Of a stretch of DNA of 21,697 nt, positions 7,355 to 15,110 are shown piece by piece (the first letter of the stretch is position 1; every line of letters starts with the position of its first letter). Both the position numbers and the translations under genes were made by a program. Location of the stretch: NCBI GenBank assembly GCA_964575675.1, contig CAZNRY010000053.1, forward strand, positions 1-21,697, given 5' to 3'. The notes beneath the pieces are model-generated. The model was not told the origin of the DNA, ran no database searches, and saw only the letters and a list, made by a program, of their open reading frames with translations. The stretch is from CAZNRY01 sp964575675. Lineage in GTDB: Bacteria > Eisenbacteria > RBG-16-71-46 > CAIMUX01 > VGJL01.

Positions 7355-7894
7355 ATGTCGCGCGTGGGCAAGATGACGATTCCGATCCCCAAGGGGGTCA
7401 CCCTGACGCAGGAGGGCGAGGTCGTTCGCGCCATAGGGGCGAAGGGCGAGCTGACGACCCGCCTGCGGCCGGGATTCCTGGTGCGGATCGAGGGAGATAC
7501 CGCAAAGGTGGAGACGACGCTCGTCGAGAGGCGCGCTGGAGCGCTTCACGGCGTGTCGAGGGCAATGGTCGCCAACATCGTTCAAGGGGTGAGCCAGGGA
7601 TTCAGCCGGGAACTCGAGATCATCGGGACCGGATACCGTGTCTCGCTGGACGGCCGGAAGCTCGTTTTCAAGCTCAACTACGATCACCCGATCGATTTTC
7701 CGCTTCCTCTGGGGATTGACGCGGACGTCTCGGAGCGGCCTCCGAAGGTCGTGATCCGCGGGATCGACAAGAAACTGGTCGGCCAGACCGCGGCGAACAT
7801 CCGCAGTCTGCAGCCCCCCGAGCCCTACAAGGGCAAGGGGATCAAGTACGCCAACGAGCAGGTGCGTCGCAAGGCCGGCAAGTCGTCCGGGTAG
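7355..7894 (+). CDS. rplF: 50S ribosomal protein L6
   Basis: L6 sits near the factor-binding site of the 50S subunit. The product has 179 residues, the normal size for its two repeated domains. It starts MSRVGKMTIPIPKGV, has the first-domain loop around RAGALHGVSRAMVANIVQGV, and ends with the signature PPEPYKGKGIKYANEQVRRKAGK. The ATG at 7355 is picked because it matches the family start and has AGAGGGG upstream. Gaps to rpsH and rplR are 35 and 21 bp. Confidence 0.97.
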   Translation: MSRVGKMTIPIPKGVTLTQEGEVVRAIGAKGELTTRLRPGFLVRIEGDTAKVETTLVERRAGALHGVSRAMVANIVQGVSQGFSRELEIIGTGYRVSLDGRKLVFKLNYDHPIDFPLPLGIDADVSERPPKVVIRGIDKKLVGQTAANIRSLQPPEPYKGKGIKYANEQVRRKAGKSSG

Positions 7895-7915
7895 TGAGCG
7901 GGGAGGAGTTCGAGG

Positions 7916-8287
7916 ATGAAATCGGCAGCCAATGTCACGGTGAAGGCCCGGCTCAAGCGGCATCGCCGGATCCGCAAGAACCTGAAGGGCACCGCCGAGG
8001 CCCCCAGGCTCTGCGTGTTCCGGAGCACGCACCACATCTACGCGCAGATCGTCAACGATGATCAGGGCGCGTCGATCTGCGGCGCCTCGACGCTGAGCAA
8101 GGCGATCGCAAGCGAGATCGCCGGAATCGGGAAAATGGAGAGAAGCAAGCGGGTGGGGATGCTGATCGCCCGGCTCGCGCGAGAGAAGGGGATCGAGAGG
8201 GTTGCTTTCGATCGCGGCGGGTATCTCTACCATGGCAGGGTTCGCGCCCTCGCCGAGGGCGCCCGCGAGGGTGGACTGAAGTTCTAG
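7916..8287 (+). CDS. rplR: 50S ribosomal protein L18
   Basis: L18 binds 5S rRNA together with L5 and anchors it in the central protuberance. The product has 123 residues. It shows the basic N-terminal arm KARLKRHRRIRKNLKG, then the PRLCVFRSTHHIYAQIVND segment, and ends with the signature FDRGGYLYHGRVRALAEGAREGGLKF. It has a GGGGAGGAG ribosome binding site and lies between rplF and rpsE, as expected. Confidence 0.97.
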   Translation: MKSAANVTVKARLKRHRRIRKNLKGTAEAPRLCVFRSTHHIYAQIVNDDQGASICGASTLSKAIASEIAGIGKMERSKRVGMLIARLAREKGIERVAFDRGGYLYHGRVRALAEGAREGGLKF

Positions 8288-8318
8288 GGGCCGCAGGGCC
8301 CGTAGTGAAGGAGAAGCC

Positions 8319-8909
8319 TTGAGAGGTGATCGTGGGGATCGACACGAGCGCGGGGGCGAGTGGGGCGCTGAGCCCGAGTTCACCGAGCGCGTGATCAATA
8401 TCAACCGCGTGGCCAAGGTCGTGAAGGGCGGCCGGCGGTTCAGCTTCAACGCGATCGTCGCGGTGGGCAATCAGAAGGGGAAGGTCGGCGTGGGTCTCGG
8501 CAAGGCCAACGAGGTCGCCGAGGCGATCCGCAAGGCGGGCGAGGCTGCCCGGAAGCACCTCGTGGATGTGCCGCTGCTGAAGACCTCGATCCCCCATGCC
8601 ATTGTCGGTCGGTTCGGAGCCGGAAAAGTCCTGCTGAAGCCGGCATCGCAGGGAACGGGCGTGATCGCGGGTGGCGGCGTGCGCGCCGTGCTCGAGGTCG
8701 CGGGTGTGGGCGACGTGCTGACGAAGAGCCTCGGCAGCTCAAACCCTCACAACCTCGTCAAAGCGACGATGGACGGCCTGACCAGGCTGCGCCGCGCGTC
8801 GCAGGTGGCGCGCTCGCGTGACATGTCGGTCCGGGAGTTGTTGGGCTTTGCACAAGCGGCGACGGGAGGACAGGATGGCGAAGCGCCTCAGAATCCAGCT
8901 GGTGCGTAG
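8319..8909 (+). CDS. rpsE: 30S ribosomal protein S5
   Basis: S5 contributes to decoding accuracy and the mRNA entry region. The product has 196 residues, longer than E. coli S5 at both ends. The N-terminal double-stranded-RNA-binding-like domain reads FTERVININRVAKVVKGGRR and the second domain has VIAGGGVRAVLEVAGVGDVLTKSLGSSNPHNLVKA. The start is TTG after AAGGAGAAG. The first 20 residues are Arg/Gly/Glu-rich and unlike the core. The last 12 codons overlap the start of rpmD by 35 bp, an unusually long overlap for this operon. I infer a C-terminal extension of S5 that grew into rpmD. Confidence 0.95.
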   Translation: MRGDRGDRHERGGEWGAEPEFTERVININRVAKVVKGGRRFSFNAIVAVGNQKGKVGVGLGKANEVAEAIRKAGEAARKHLVDVPLLKTSIPHAIVGRFGAGKVLLKPASQGTGVIAGGGVRAVLEVAGVGDVLTKSLGSSNPHNLVKATMDGLTRLRRASQVARSRDMSVRELLGFAQAATGGQDGEAPQNPAGA

Positions 8910-9063
8910 CACCATCAACTGCAAGACCGACATGAAGCGGACCGTGCAGGCCCTCGGGCTTCGCCGGCTGCGCTATACGGTCGAGCAGCCCGACAACCCG
9001 CAGATTCGCGGAATGGTCTTCTTGGTGAAGCACCTCGTGAAGGTCGAAGAGTTTGAGGACTAG
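8875..9063 (+). CDS. rpmD: 50S ribosomal protein L30
   Basis: L30 is a small protein of the 50S subunit. The product has 62 residues, the usual length, starting MAKRLRIQLVRSTINCK. It has the typical KRTVQALGLRRLRYTVEQPDNPQIRGMV core. The ATG at 8875 is chosen because it matches the family start and has GGGAGGACAGG just upstream, inside the end of rpsE. An in-frame ATG at 8818 would add 19 unrelated residues and is rejected. The 35 bp overlap with rpsE suggests coupled translation. Confidence 0.95.
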   Translation: MAKRLRIQLVRSTINCKTDMKRTVQALGLRRLRYTVEQPDNPQIRGMVFLVKHLVKVEEFED

Positions 9064-9096
9064 GGAGAGACCGGAAGGCCTAGAAAGGTTCTTGCG

Positions 9097-9555
9097 ATGA
9101 AACTGAATCAACTCAGGCCCGCGCCAGGGGCCACGAAGAAGCGGAAGCGGGTCGGTTGCGGAACCGGCTCGGGTCACGGCGGGACCTCGACCCGCGGCCA
9201 CAAGGGCCAGAGGGCGAGGTCGGGCGGGAAGCCCCACAACTGGTTCGAGGGCGGGCAGATGCCCTTGCAGCGCCGGGTCCCGAAGAGCGGGTTCACGAAC
9301 ATCTTCCGAGTTCCCTACCAGGTGATCAACGTGGGAGACCTGACACGGTTCGCGGCCGGAACGGAGCTTGATCCCGAGGCCCTCCGCGAGGTCAGGATGA
9401 TCCGCAGGCAGCTGCCTGTGAAGCTTCTCGGCGACGGGACGCTCGACCGCGCGATCGTGATTCGCGTCCACGCGGCGAGCGCATCGGCGCGGGCGAAGGT
9501 GGAAGCATCTGGCGGACGTGTCGAGATTCTCAACCCCAAGGGGACCGAGGCCTAA
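9097..9555 (+). CDS. rplO: 50S ribosomal protein L15
   Basis: L15 is a late-assembly 50S protein. The product has 152 residues. Its N-terminal extended Gly/Arg/Lys-rich arm reads LRPAPGATKKRKRVGCGTGSGHGGTSTRGHKGQRARSGG-like, with the conserved GHKGQ.AR.GG pattern, followed by FEGGQMPLQRRVPKSGFTN. The C-terminal domain ends with the usual ASASARAKVEASGGRVEIL. Its TAA is only 3 bp before the secY start, so the two are probably translated together. Confidence 0.97.
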   Translation: MKLNQLRPAPGATKKRKRVGCGTGSGHGGTSTRGHKGQRARSGGKPHNWFEGGQMPLQRRVPKSGFTNIFRVPYQVINVGDLTRFAAGTELDPEALREVRMIRRQLPVKLLGDGTLDRAIVIRVHAASASARAKVEASGGRVEILNPKGTEA

Positions 9556-9558
9556 AGA

Positions 9559-10878
9559 ATGCTCGAAAGCCTTCAGTCGATTTTCAAGATCCCCGAGCTC
9601 AAGAGGCGGATCCTCATGACCTGCGCTCTGCTCGTGGTGTATAGGATCGGTGGGCACATCCCGACCCCGGGCGTCGACGGAAGTGCGCTGACCAGCTACT
9701 TCCAGTCGCAGGCGCAGAACACCCTCTTCCAACTCTACGACCTGTTTGCGGGCGGGAACTTCTCCAAGGCGACGATCTTCGCCCTCGGGATCATGCCGTA
9801 CATCAGCGCATCGATCATCCTGCAGCTCTTCGGGGCCGTGATCCCCTACTTCGAGCGCCTCCAGAAGGAGGGCGAGGAAGGGCGCAGGAAGATCACCCAG
9901 ATGACGCGCTATGGCACCGTGATTCTAGCCGTCATCCAAGCATTCGGGATCTCCATTTTCCTCGAGAGTCTGAACAGCCAGTTCTCCTTGGCGGTCGTTC
10001 CGAACCCCGGATTCGGGTTCCGATTGATCACCGCGCTCACGATGACCTCGGGCGCCGTCTTCGTGATGTGGCTCGGGGAGCTGATCACCGACAAGGGAAT
10101 CGGCAACGGAATGTCGCTTCTGATCTTCATCGGGATCGTCGCGCGCTTCCCGGCTGAGATCATCAACACGATCCGCTCGGTCGGTCAGGGATCGCTGAAC
10201 CCGATCGTACTGATCATCATGGTCGTCTTCATGGTGCTCATCACGGCCTTCGTGGTCTTGATGACCCAGGCGCAGCGGAAGATTCCCGTCCAGTACGCAA
10301 AGCGGATCGTCGGACGGAAGATGTACGGCGGGCAGAGCACGCACATTCCGCTGCGGGTCAACACGGCGGGCGTCATCCCGATCATCTTCGCCCAGTCAAT
10401 CATCATCTTCCCGAGCACGATCGCGAGCTTCTTCCCGAACAGCGACGTGATGGCGGGGATGAACCGTTTCTTCGCTCCGGGGACGCCGATCTACATCGGG
10501 CTCTACGGCATGATGATCATCTTCTTCACGTATTTCTACACGGCGATCGTCTTCAATCCGGTCGACATCGCCGAGAACATGAAGAAGTTCGGGGGATTCA
10601 TCCCGGGGATCCGGCCGGGGCGTCATACGACCGAGTACATCGACCGGATTCTGCAGCGGATCACCCTGCCGGGGGCGCTCTTCTTGGCGGTGATCGCGGT
10701 GATCCCGGACCTTCTCCTGCGCTACGGCAACGTTCCGTTCTACTTCGGAGGGACGAGCCTCTTGATCATTGTGGGAGTCGCTCTGGACACCTTGCAGCAG
10801 ATCGAGTCGCATCTCTTGATGCGGCACTACGACGGTTTCATGAAGAAGGGTCACCTGAAGGGACGGAGGTTCACCTAG
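9559..10878 (+). CDS. secY: Preprotein translocase subunit SecY
   Basis: SecY is the ten-helix channel of the Sec translocon in the inner membrane. The 439-residue product has the standard length. Hydrophobic segments fit the SecY pattern, beginning with TM1 around residues 18-36. Diagnostic stretches are PTPGVDG near 35-41, the GIMPYISASIILQL helix near 77-90, GELITDKGIGNGMSL near 173-187, the cytosolic loop AQRKIPVQYAKR near 238-249, and PGIRPG near 350, in the C5 loop that contacts SecA. It starts 3 bp after rplO with only a weak GAGG site upstream, so coupling to rplO is likely. Its spc operon position is classical. Confidence 0.97.
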   Translation: MLESLQSIFKIPELKRRILMTCALLVVYRIGGHIPTPGVDGSALTSYFQSQAQNTLFQLYDLFAGGNFSKATIFALGIMPYISASIILQLFGAVIPYFERLQKEGEEGRRKITQMTRYGTVILAVIQAFGISIFLESLNSQFSLAVVPNPGFGFRLITALTMTSGAVFVMWLGELITDKGIGNGMSLLIFIGIVARFPAEIINTIRSVGQGSLNPIVLIIMVVFMVLITAFVVLMTQAQRKIPVQYAKRIVGRKMYGGQSTHIPLRVNTAGVIPIIFAQSIIIFPSTIASFFPNSDVMAGMNRFFAPGTPIYIGLYGMMIIFFTYFYTAIVFNPVDIAENMKKFGGFIPGIRPGRHTTEYIDRILQRITLPGALFLAVIAVIPDLLLRYGNVPFYFGGTSLLIIVGVALDTLQQIESHLLMRHYDGFMKKGHLKGRRFT

Positions 10879-10887
10879 GGGGTCTTG

Positions 10888-11541
10888 ATGCGCCTCGTCC
10901 TCCTGGGAGCTCCCGGGTCGGGGAAGGGAACGCAAGGCGAGCTGCTGGGAAAGCGGTACGGCATCCCGCAGATCGCGACAGGAGACATTCTCCGGGCGGG
11001 GATGGCCGCCGGGACCCCGCTAGGGACCGGGGCGCGGGATCTTGTCAACGCGGGATCGCTGGTTCAGGACGACGTGATGCTCGATCTGATCGAGGAACGC
11101 CTGGGATGGGCCGATGCGGCGAAGGGGTTCGTGCTGGACGGCTTCCCGCGCTCGATCCCGCAGGCGGAGGGCCTTGAACAGATCCTGAAGAAGCTTGGCG
11201 CGAAGCTCGACGCGGTGATCAAGCTGGACGTACCGAAGCGCGTGCTGATCGAGCGGTTGACCGAAAGAACGAGTTGCCCGGGTTGCGGGAGCGTATACAA
11301 CCTGTCGAGCAACCCTCCCGCCGCGGCGGGAAAGTGCGATCGCTGCGGGGGCGGGCTGGTTTTACGGGTGGACGATACGGAGGAGACGGTTCGCAAGCGG
11401 CTCAATGTCTATCAGGCGTGGACGGCGCCCCTGATCGACTTCTATGACAGCCGCGGACTGCTCCTCATCGTACATGGCTTGGGGACGATCCCGGAGGTGA
11501 CGGCGGAGATTGAGAAGGGAATCAGGGGTCGGGCTCGGTAA
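10888..11541 (+). CDS. adk: Adenylate kinase, zinc-LID type
   Basis: The enzyme interconverts ATP plus AMP and two ADP in the cytoplasm. The 217-residue product has the P-loop GAPGSGKGT at residues 7-15, the AMP-binding region with TGDILR at 31-36, and LDGFPR at 83-88. The long LID domain carries four cysteines in Cx2C-x16-Cx2C spacing (Cys130, 133, 150, 153), the zinc-binding form found in Gram-positives and many other phyla but not E. coli. ATG at 10888 is preferred over the adjacent TTG at 10885, because GGGGG ending at 10882 gives better spacing to the ATG. It follows secY by 9 bp. Confidence 0.97.
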   Translation: MRLVLLGAPGSGKGTQGELLGKRYGIPQIATGDILRAGMAAGTPLGTGARDLVNAGSLVQDDVMLDLIEERLGWADAAKGFVLDGFPRSIPQAEGLEQILKKLGAKLDAVIKLDVPKRVLIERLTERTSCPGCGSVYNLSSNPPAAAGKCDRCGGGLVLRVDDTEETVRKRLNVYQAWTAPLIDFYDSRGLLLIVHGLGTIPEVTAEIEKGIRGRAR

Positions 11542-11562
11542 GGTCGCTGAGGGGACTGAAAA

Positions 11563-12330
11563 CTGATCTACGTTCGCAAGCCGGTCGAGATCGGCAAGAT
11601 AAGGAAGAGCGCATCAATCGTGGCGGATGCGCTGGACCTGGTGGGCCGGATCCTCCGCCCGGGCGTGACGACCGGGGAGCTGGATGCGGCGGTCGAGGAG
11701 CTGATTCGATCGTGGGGGGCCGCGCCCTCGTTCAAGGGATACTTTGGATACCCTGCAAGCATCTGTGTCTCGATTAACGAGCAGGTGGTCCATGGAATCC
11801 CGGACGGTCGGGCGATCAAGGATGGAGAGATCGTGAGCGTGGACATCGGGGCGTATCTCGACGGCTACCACGGGGACGGCGCCCGGACCTTTGCGGTGGG
11901 AGATATCCCGGAGGGGGCGAGGAAGCTGATGCGCGTAACCCGGGAGTGTCTTGAGCTGGGCATCGAGCAGGCGCAGCCCGGGAACCGGATCGGAGACATC
12001 TCGGCCGCCGTCCAGCGCCACGCTGAAGAGAACGGTTTCAGCGTCGTCCGCCAGCTCGTCGGGCACGGGATCGGGCAGTCGCTGCACGAGGATCCGCAGG
12101 TGCCGAACTTCGGTCTCCCCGGACAGGGACCGAAGATCAGGGCGGGAATGGTCTTGGCGATCGAGCCGATGATCAACGAGGGATCGTTCGAGGTCTACAC
12201 CCTGGCGGACGAGTGGACGGTGGTCACGAGGGACCACAAGCTCTCGGCGCATTTCGAGCATACGGTGGCGATCACCGATGGGGGTCCGGTCGTCTTGACC
12301 GTGCCGAACGGTGACAGAGGGGAAAGATGA
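11563..12330 (+). CDS. map: Methionine aminopeptidase type I, with a CTG start codon
   Basis: The enzyme removes the N-terminal methionine from nascent proteins. The 255-residue product has the five metal ligands of the pita-bread fold: Asp94, Asp105, His168, Glu201 and Glu232. His77 matches E. coli His79. All five ligands are offset by exactly three residues from E. coli numbering. The family N-terminus (MIYVRKPVEIGKIRKSASIVADAL) is only obtained by starting at CTG 11563. An in-frame TGA lies at 11557-11559 and the next start codon, GTG 11620, would delete the first 19 residues. AGGGG at 11550-11554 is 8 bases upstream of CTG. The stop overlaps rpmJ. Starting at CTG is inferred. Confidence 0.93.
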   Translation: MIYVRKPVEIGKIRKSASIVADALDLVGRILRPGVTTGELDAAVEELIRSWGAAPSFKGYFGYPASICVSINEQVVHGIPDGRAIKDGEIVSVDIGAYLDGYHGDGARTFAVGDIPEGARKLMRVTRECLELGIEQAQPGNRIGDISAAVQRHAEENGFSVVRQLVGHGIGQSLHEDPQVPNFGLPGQGPKIRAGMVLAIEPMINEGSFEVYTLADEWTVVTRDHKLSAHFEHTVAITDGGPVVLTVPNGDRGER

Positions 12331-12443
12331 AGGTCAGAACGTCTGTCAAGAAGATCTGCGAAAACTGCAAGCTTGTCCGCCGCGAAGGGGTCCTCAGGAT
12401 CATCTGCAAGAAGAACCCCCGCCACAAGCAGAGGCAGAAGTAA
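12327..12443 (+). CDS. rpmJ: 50S ribosomal protein L36, zinc-binding (C+) form
   Basis: L36 is the smallest 50S protein. The 38-residue product (MKVRTSVKKICENCK start, KHKQRQK-like end) has the zinc ribbon ligands Cys11, Cys14, Cys27 and His33, so this is the zinc-binding form. Its ATG overlaps the TGA of map (ATGA at 12327-12330), and the GAGGGGAAAG ribosome binding site lies inside the end of map. infA is commonly the gene just upstream of rpmJ, but here map is. Confidence 0.96.
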   Translation: MKVRTSVKKICENCKLVRREGVLRIICKKNPRHKQRQK

Positions 12444-12479
12444 GGCTCGGACGGTCGGCCGAGAAGAGGAGGATTCGGG

Positions 12480-12872
12480 TTGGCACGCATAGCAGGAGTG
12501 GATCTCCCGAACGAAAAGAGGATCGAGGTCGCCCTGACCTACATCTTCGGGATCGGGCCTTCAACCGCCCGGAAGATTCTGGAGTCGACGAGGGTTGACC
12601 GCAATAAGCGCGTGAAGGGCCTCACCGACGAGGAGACAGCGCGGCTTCGCACGGAGATCGAAACGAACTACCGGGTCGAGGGGGCGCTGCATACAGAAGT
12701 GGGGATGAACATCAAGCGTTTGATGGACATCGGCTGCTATCGGGGATTGCGGCACCGCCGCAGCCTTCCCGTGCGGGGGCAGCGAACGCGGACGAACGCC
12801 CGGACCCGGAAGGGTCCCAAGAAAGCGGCGGGCGCCATGCGCAATAGGCCGAAGCCCGGCAAGAAAGGTTAG
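12480..12872 (+). CDS. rpsM: 30S ribosomal protein S13
   Basis: S13 sits in the 30S head and makes inter-subunit bridges B1a and B1b. The product has 130 residues. The start is TTG, preceded by GAGGAGG at good spacing, and gives the canonical MARIAGVDLPNEKRIEVALTYI-like N-terminus. The helix-two-turn-helix part, FGIGPSTARKIL, and the C-terminal RNA-binding arm RGLRHRRSLPVRGQRTRTNARTRKG are unmistakable. It is the first gene of the alpha-operon set here after rpmJ. Confidence 0.97.
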   Translation: MARIAGVDLPNEKRIEVALTYIFGIGPSTARKILESTRVDRNKRVKGLTDEETARLRTEIETNYRVEGALHTEVGMNIKRLMDIGCYRGLRHRRSLPVRGQRTRTNARTRKGPKKAAGAMRNRPKPGKKG

Positions 12873-12905
12873 AGACTGTTCTGACGCGATGGAGGATTTG
12901 TAAGC

Positions 12906-13295
12906 GTGGCTCGAGAGAAAAAGGCAACGAAGCGCAAGGATCGGAAGGTGCCCCCCATGGGGGTCGTGCACGTCCATTCCACCTTCAACAACACGATCAT
13001 TTCGATCACCGACCCGGATGGCGGAGTGATCTCATGGGCGAGCGCCGGGATGGTCGGGTTCAAGGGTTCGCGTAAGTCCACCCCGTTCGCCGCGCAGGTC
13101 GCGTCCGAGAAGGCCGCGAAAGAGGCCCTCAGCCTTGGCATGCGAAGGGTGGAGGTTTGGGTGAAGGGCCCCGGGGCGGGTCGGGAAGCGGCGATTCGGT
13201 CGCTTCAAGCCGCGGGGATGGAAGTCATCGCGATCCGGGACGTGACGCCGATTCCTCACAACGGGTGTCGGCCTCCTAAGCGTCGCCGCGTCTAA
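12906..13295 (+). CDS. rpsK: 30S ribosomal protein S11
   Basis: S11 lies on the 30S platform near the E-site. The product has 129 residues with GTG as start, supported by GGAGG upstream and a typical basic N-terminal arm (REKKATKRKDRKV). Diagnostic stretches are HVHSTFNNTIISITD, the GFKGSRKSTPFAAQ block, and the C-terminal RDVTPIPHNGCRPPKRRRV. It follows rpsM by 33 bp and precedes rpsD by 48 bp. Confidence 0.97.
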   Translation: MAREKKATKRKDRKVPPMGVVHVHSTFNNTIISITDPDGGVISWASAGMVGFKGSRKSTPFAAQVASEKAAKEALSLGMRRVEVWVKGPGAGREAAIRSLQAAGMEVIAIRDVTPIPHNGCRPPKRRRV

Positions 13296-13343
13296 GAGTC
13301 GATCGGCGGCCGGTCCTAGTTCCGCAGGAGGAAGCAAGAACAG

Positions 13344-13973
13344 ATGGCGAAGTACATGGGCGCGAAGTGCAGGTTGTGCAGGCGCGAGGGGATCCGGCTC
13401 TACTTGAAGGGTGAGCGCTGCTACACCGAGAAGTTGGCGATCGAACGGCGGGCCTACGTCCCCGGCGAGCACGGCCGCGACCGCCGGCAGAAGGAGACCC
13501 CCTACGGGATGCAGCTTCGCGAGAAGCAGAAGGCCCGCAGGATTTACGGTCTCCTCGAAGCGCAGTTCCGCAACTACTTCAAGAAGGCGGAGCGGAAGAA
13601 GGGCGTCACGGGCGAGATCCTGCTCCAGCTTCTGGAGACGCGTCTCGACAACGTGGTCTACCGGCTCGGCATCGTCCCGTCCCGGCCGAACGCCCGGCAG
13701 CTCGTTCGGCACGGCCACATCGAGGTCAACAGCAAGTCGGTCGACATTCCCTCCTATCAGCTTCGGGTCGGGGACGTGATCCGCGTGCGCGAGAAGAGCA
13801 AGAACCTCGTCATGGTCAAGGAAGCGGTCGACAAGCGCAGGCGTACCGAGATGCAGACCTGGCTCGATTTCGATGACAAGAAGCTGGAAGGGCGTTTGAA
13901 CCAGATTCCCTCCAGGGAAAACATCCCGGTTCCGATCCAGGAACAGCTGATCGTTGAGCTCTACTCGAAGTAG
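13344..13973 (+). CDS. rpsD: 30S ribosomal protein S4 with an incomplete zinc knuckle
   Basis: S4 nucleates 30S assembly and, in E. coli, represses the alpha operon. The product has 209 residues. The S4 domain is clear at RLDNVVYRLGIVPSRPNARQ and the following RHGHIEVNSK. In the N-terminal zinc-knuckle form of S4 there are four Cys. Here Cys9, Cys12 and Cys26 are present, but the fourth site is Leu31 (codon TTG, 13434-13436). The surrounding region is otherwise typical of the zinc form (KGERCYTEKLAIERR). Whether zinc is still bound, with a water or a substitute ligand, is unknown. AGGAGG precedes the ATG at a long spacing of about 13 bases. Confidence 0.97.
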   Translation: MAKYMGAKCRLCRREGIRLYLKGERCYTEKLAIERRAYVPGEHGRDRRQKETPYGMQLREKQKARRIYGLLEAQFRNYFKKAERKKGVTGEILLQLLETRLDNVVYRLGIVPSRPNARQLVRHGHIEVNSKSVDIPSYQLRVGDVIRVREKSKNLVMVKEAVDKRRRTEMQTWLDFDDKKLEGRLNQIPSRENIPVPIQEQLIVELYSK

Positions 13974-14021
13974 CGGTTCCGCGGGGATCGATCGAACGGG
14001 GAGACAGGAGGAGGTTCCAGG

Positions 14022-15083
14022 ATGAAGTGGAAGGCCCTTCAGATGCCGGAGCGGATCGTAGCCGACGAATCGGTCGCGACCGAACGGTATGGAAGATTCG
14101 TGGTGGAGCCGCTCGAGAGGGGCTTCGGCGTGACGCTGGGCAATGCCCTGCGCCGCGTGCTTTTCTCCTCGCTCCAGGGGGTGGCCGTCACGGCCCTGCG
14201 CGTACTCGACGAGCGGGTGCGGCACGAGTTCGGAACGATCCCCGGCGTCCTCGAGGACGTGACCGACATCGTGCTCAACCTGAAGCAGGTACGGTTCAAG
14301 CACCTGGGCGACGGACCGCGTCGCGGCATGCTCCGCGCGAAGGGCAAGAAGGAGATCAAGGCCGGTGACCTCGAGATCTCGACCGACATCAAGGTCCTGA
14401 ATCCCGACCTGCACATTGTCACGGTCAACAAGGAAGGCTCGCTCGAGATGGAAGTCGAGGTGTCGTCGGGGAAGGGGTACGTCTCCGATGAGCAGCACCA
14501 GGCCGTGCTCGATCGCTTCGGCTGGATCCCGGTCGATTCGGTCTTCTCTCCCGTCACGAAGATGAACTTCACGGTCGACAACACGCGGATCGGGCAGAGG
14601 ATCGACTACGACAAGCTCACCCTCGACATCTGGACCGACGGTTCGATCAACCCCAACGACACTCTCTCGATGGCGGCCAAGGTCCTGCGCGACCACTTCA
14701 GCCTCTTCATTCGCTTCGAGGAGACCTTCGAGGAAGAGGTCGAGGAGGTCGTCGACGAGGAGTACAACCGGATAAAGGAGCTCCTCGAGCGGAGCGTGGA
14801 CGAGCTTGAGCTCTCCGTGCGTGCCGGCAACTGCTTGCGGGCAGCTCAGATACGGAACATAGGAGATCTCGTTCAGAAGTCCGAGACCGAGATGCTGCAG
14901 TACCGGAACTTCGGCAAGAAGTCCCTGAAGGAGATCCAGGACTTGATACTGACGATGGGACTTCACTTCGGCATGGACGTCTCCCGCTACCTGGGTACGC
15001 CCAAGCCGCGGCCCGAGGGAGAGGACGAAGAGGATCTGGACCCAGAGCACGCGGATTTCGAGGAAGAGGAGGTGGAGCGGTAG
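14022..15083 (+). CDS. rpoA: DNA-directed RNA polymerase subunit alpha
   Basis: Alpha forms the dimer that starts assembly of RNA polymerase and binds promoters and activators. The 353-residue product has an N-terminal domain (about 1-235) with FVVEPLERGFGVTLGNALRRVLFSSLQGVAV. An acidic linker follows (EETFEEEVEEVVDEEYN, about 233-249). The C-terminal domain (about 262-320) has VRAGNCLRAAQIRNIGDLV, where Arg267 matches E. coli Arg265 of the UP-element contact. It ends in a strongly acidic tail (from about residue 332) that E. coli alpha lacks. AGGAGG precedes the ATG. It sits between rpsD and rplQ as usual. Confidence 0.98.
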   Translation: MKWKALQMPERIVADESVATERYGRFVVEPLERGFGVTLGNALRRVLFSSLQGVAVTALRVLDERVRHEFGTIPGVLEDVTDIVLNLKQVRFKHLGDGPRRGMLRAKGKKEIKAGDLEISTDIKVLNPDLHIVTVNKEGSLEMEVEVSSGKGYVSDEQHQAVLDRFGWIPVDSVFSPVTKMNFTVDNTRIGQRIDYDKLTLDIWTDGSINPNDTLSMAAKVLRDHFSLFIRFEETFEEEVEEVVDEEYNRIKELLERSVDELELSVRAGNCLRAAQIRNIGDLVQKSETEMLQYRNFGKKSLKEIQDLILTMGLHFGMDVSRYLGTPKPRPEGEDEEDLDPEHADFEEEEVER

Positions 15084-15110
15084 CCCTCGGGGCCTCCGTT
15101 CGGACAAATC

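Noticed and set aside
7181..8470. A 429-codon minus-strand frame, and similar long ones at 5547-6734 and 20134-21378
   Set aside because: All are opposite well-identified plus-strand genes and have shadow-like composition with no recognisable motifs.
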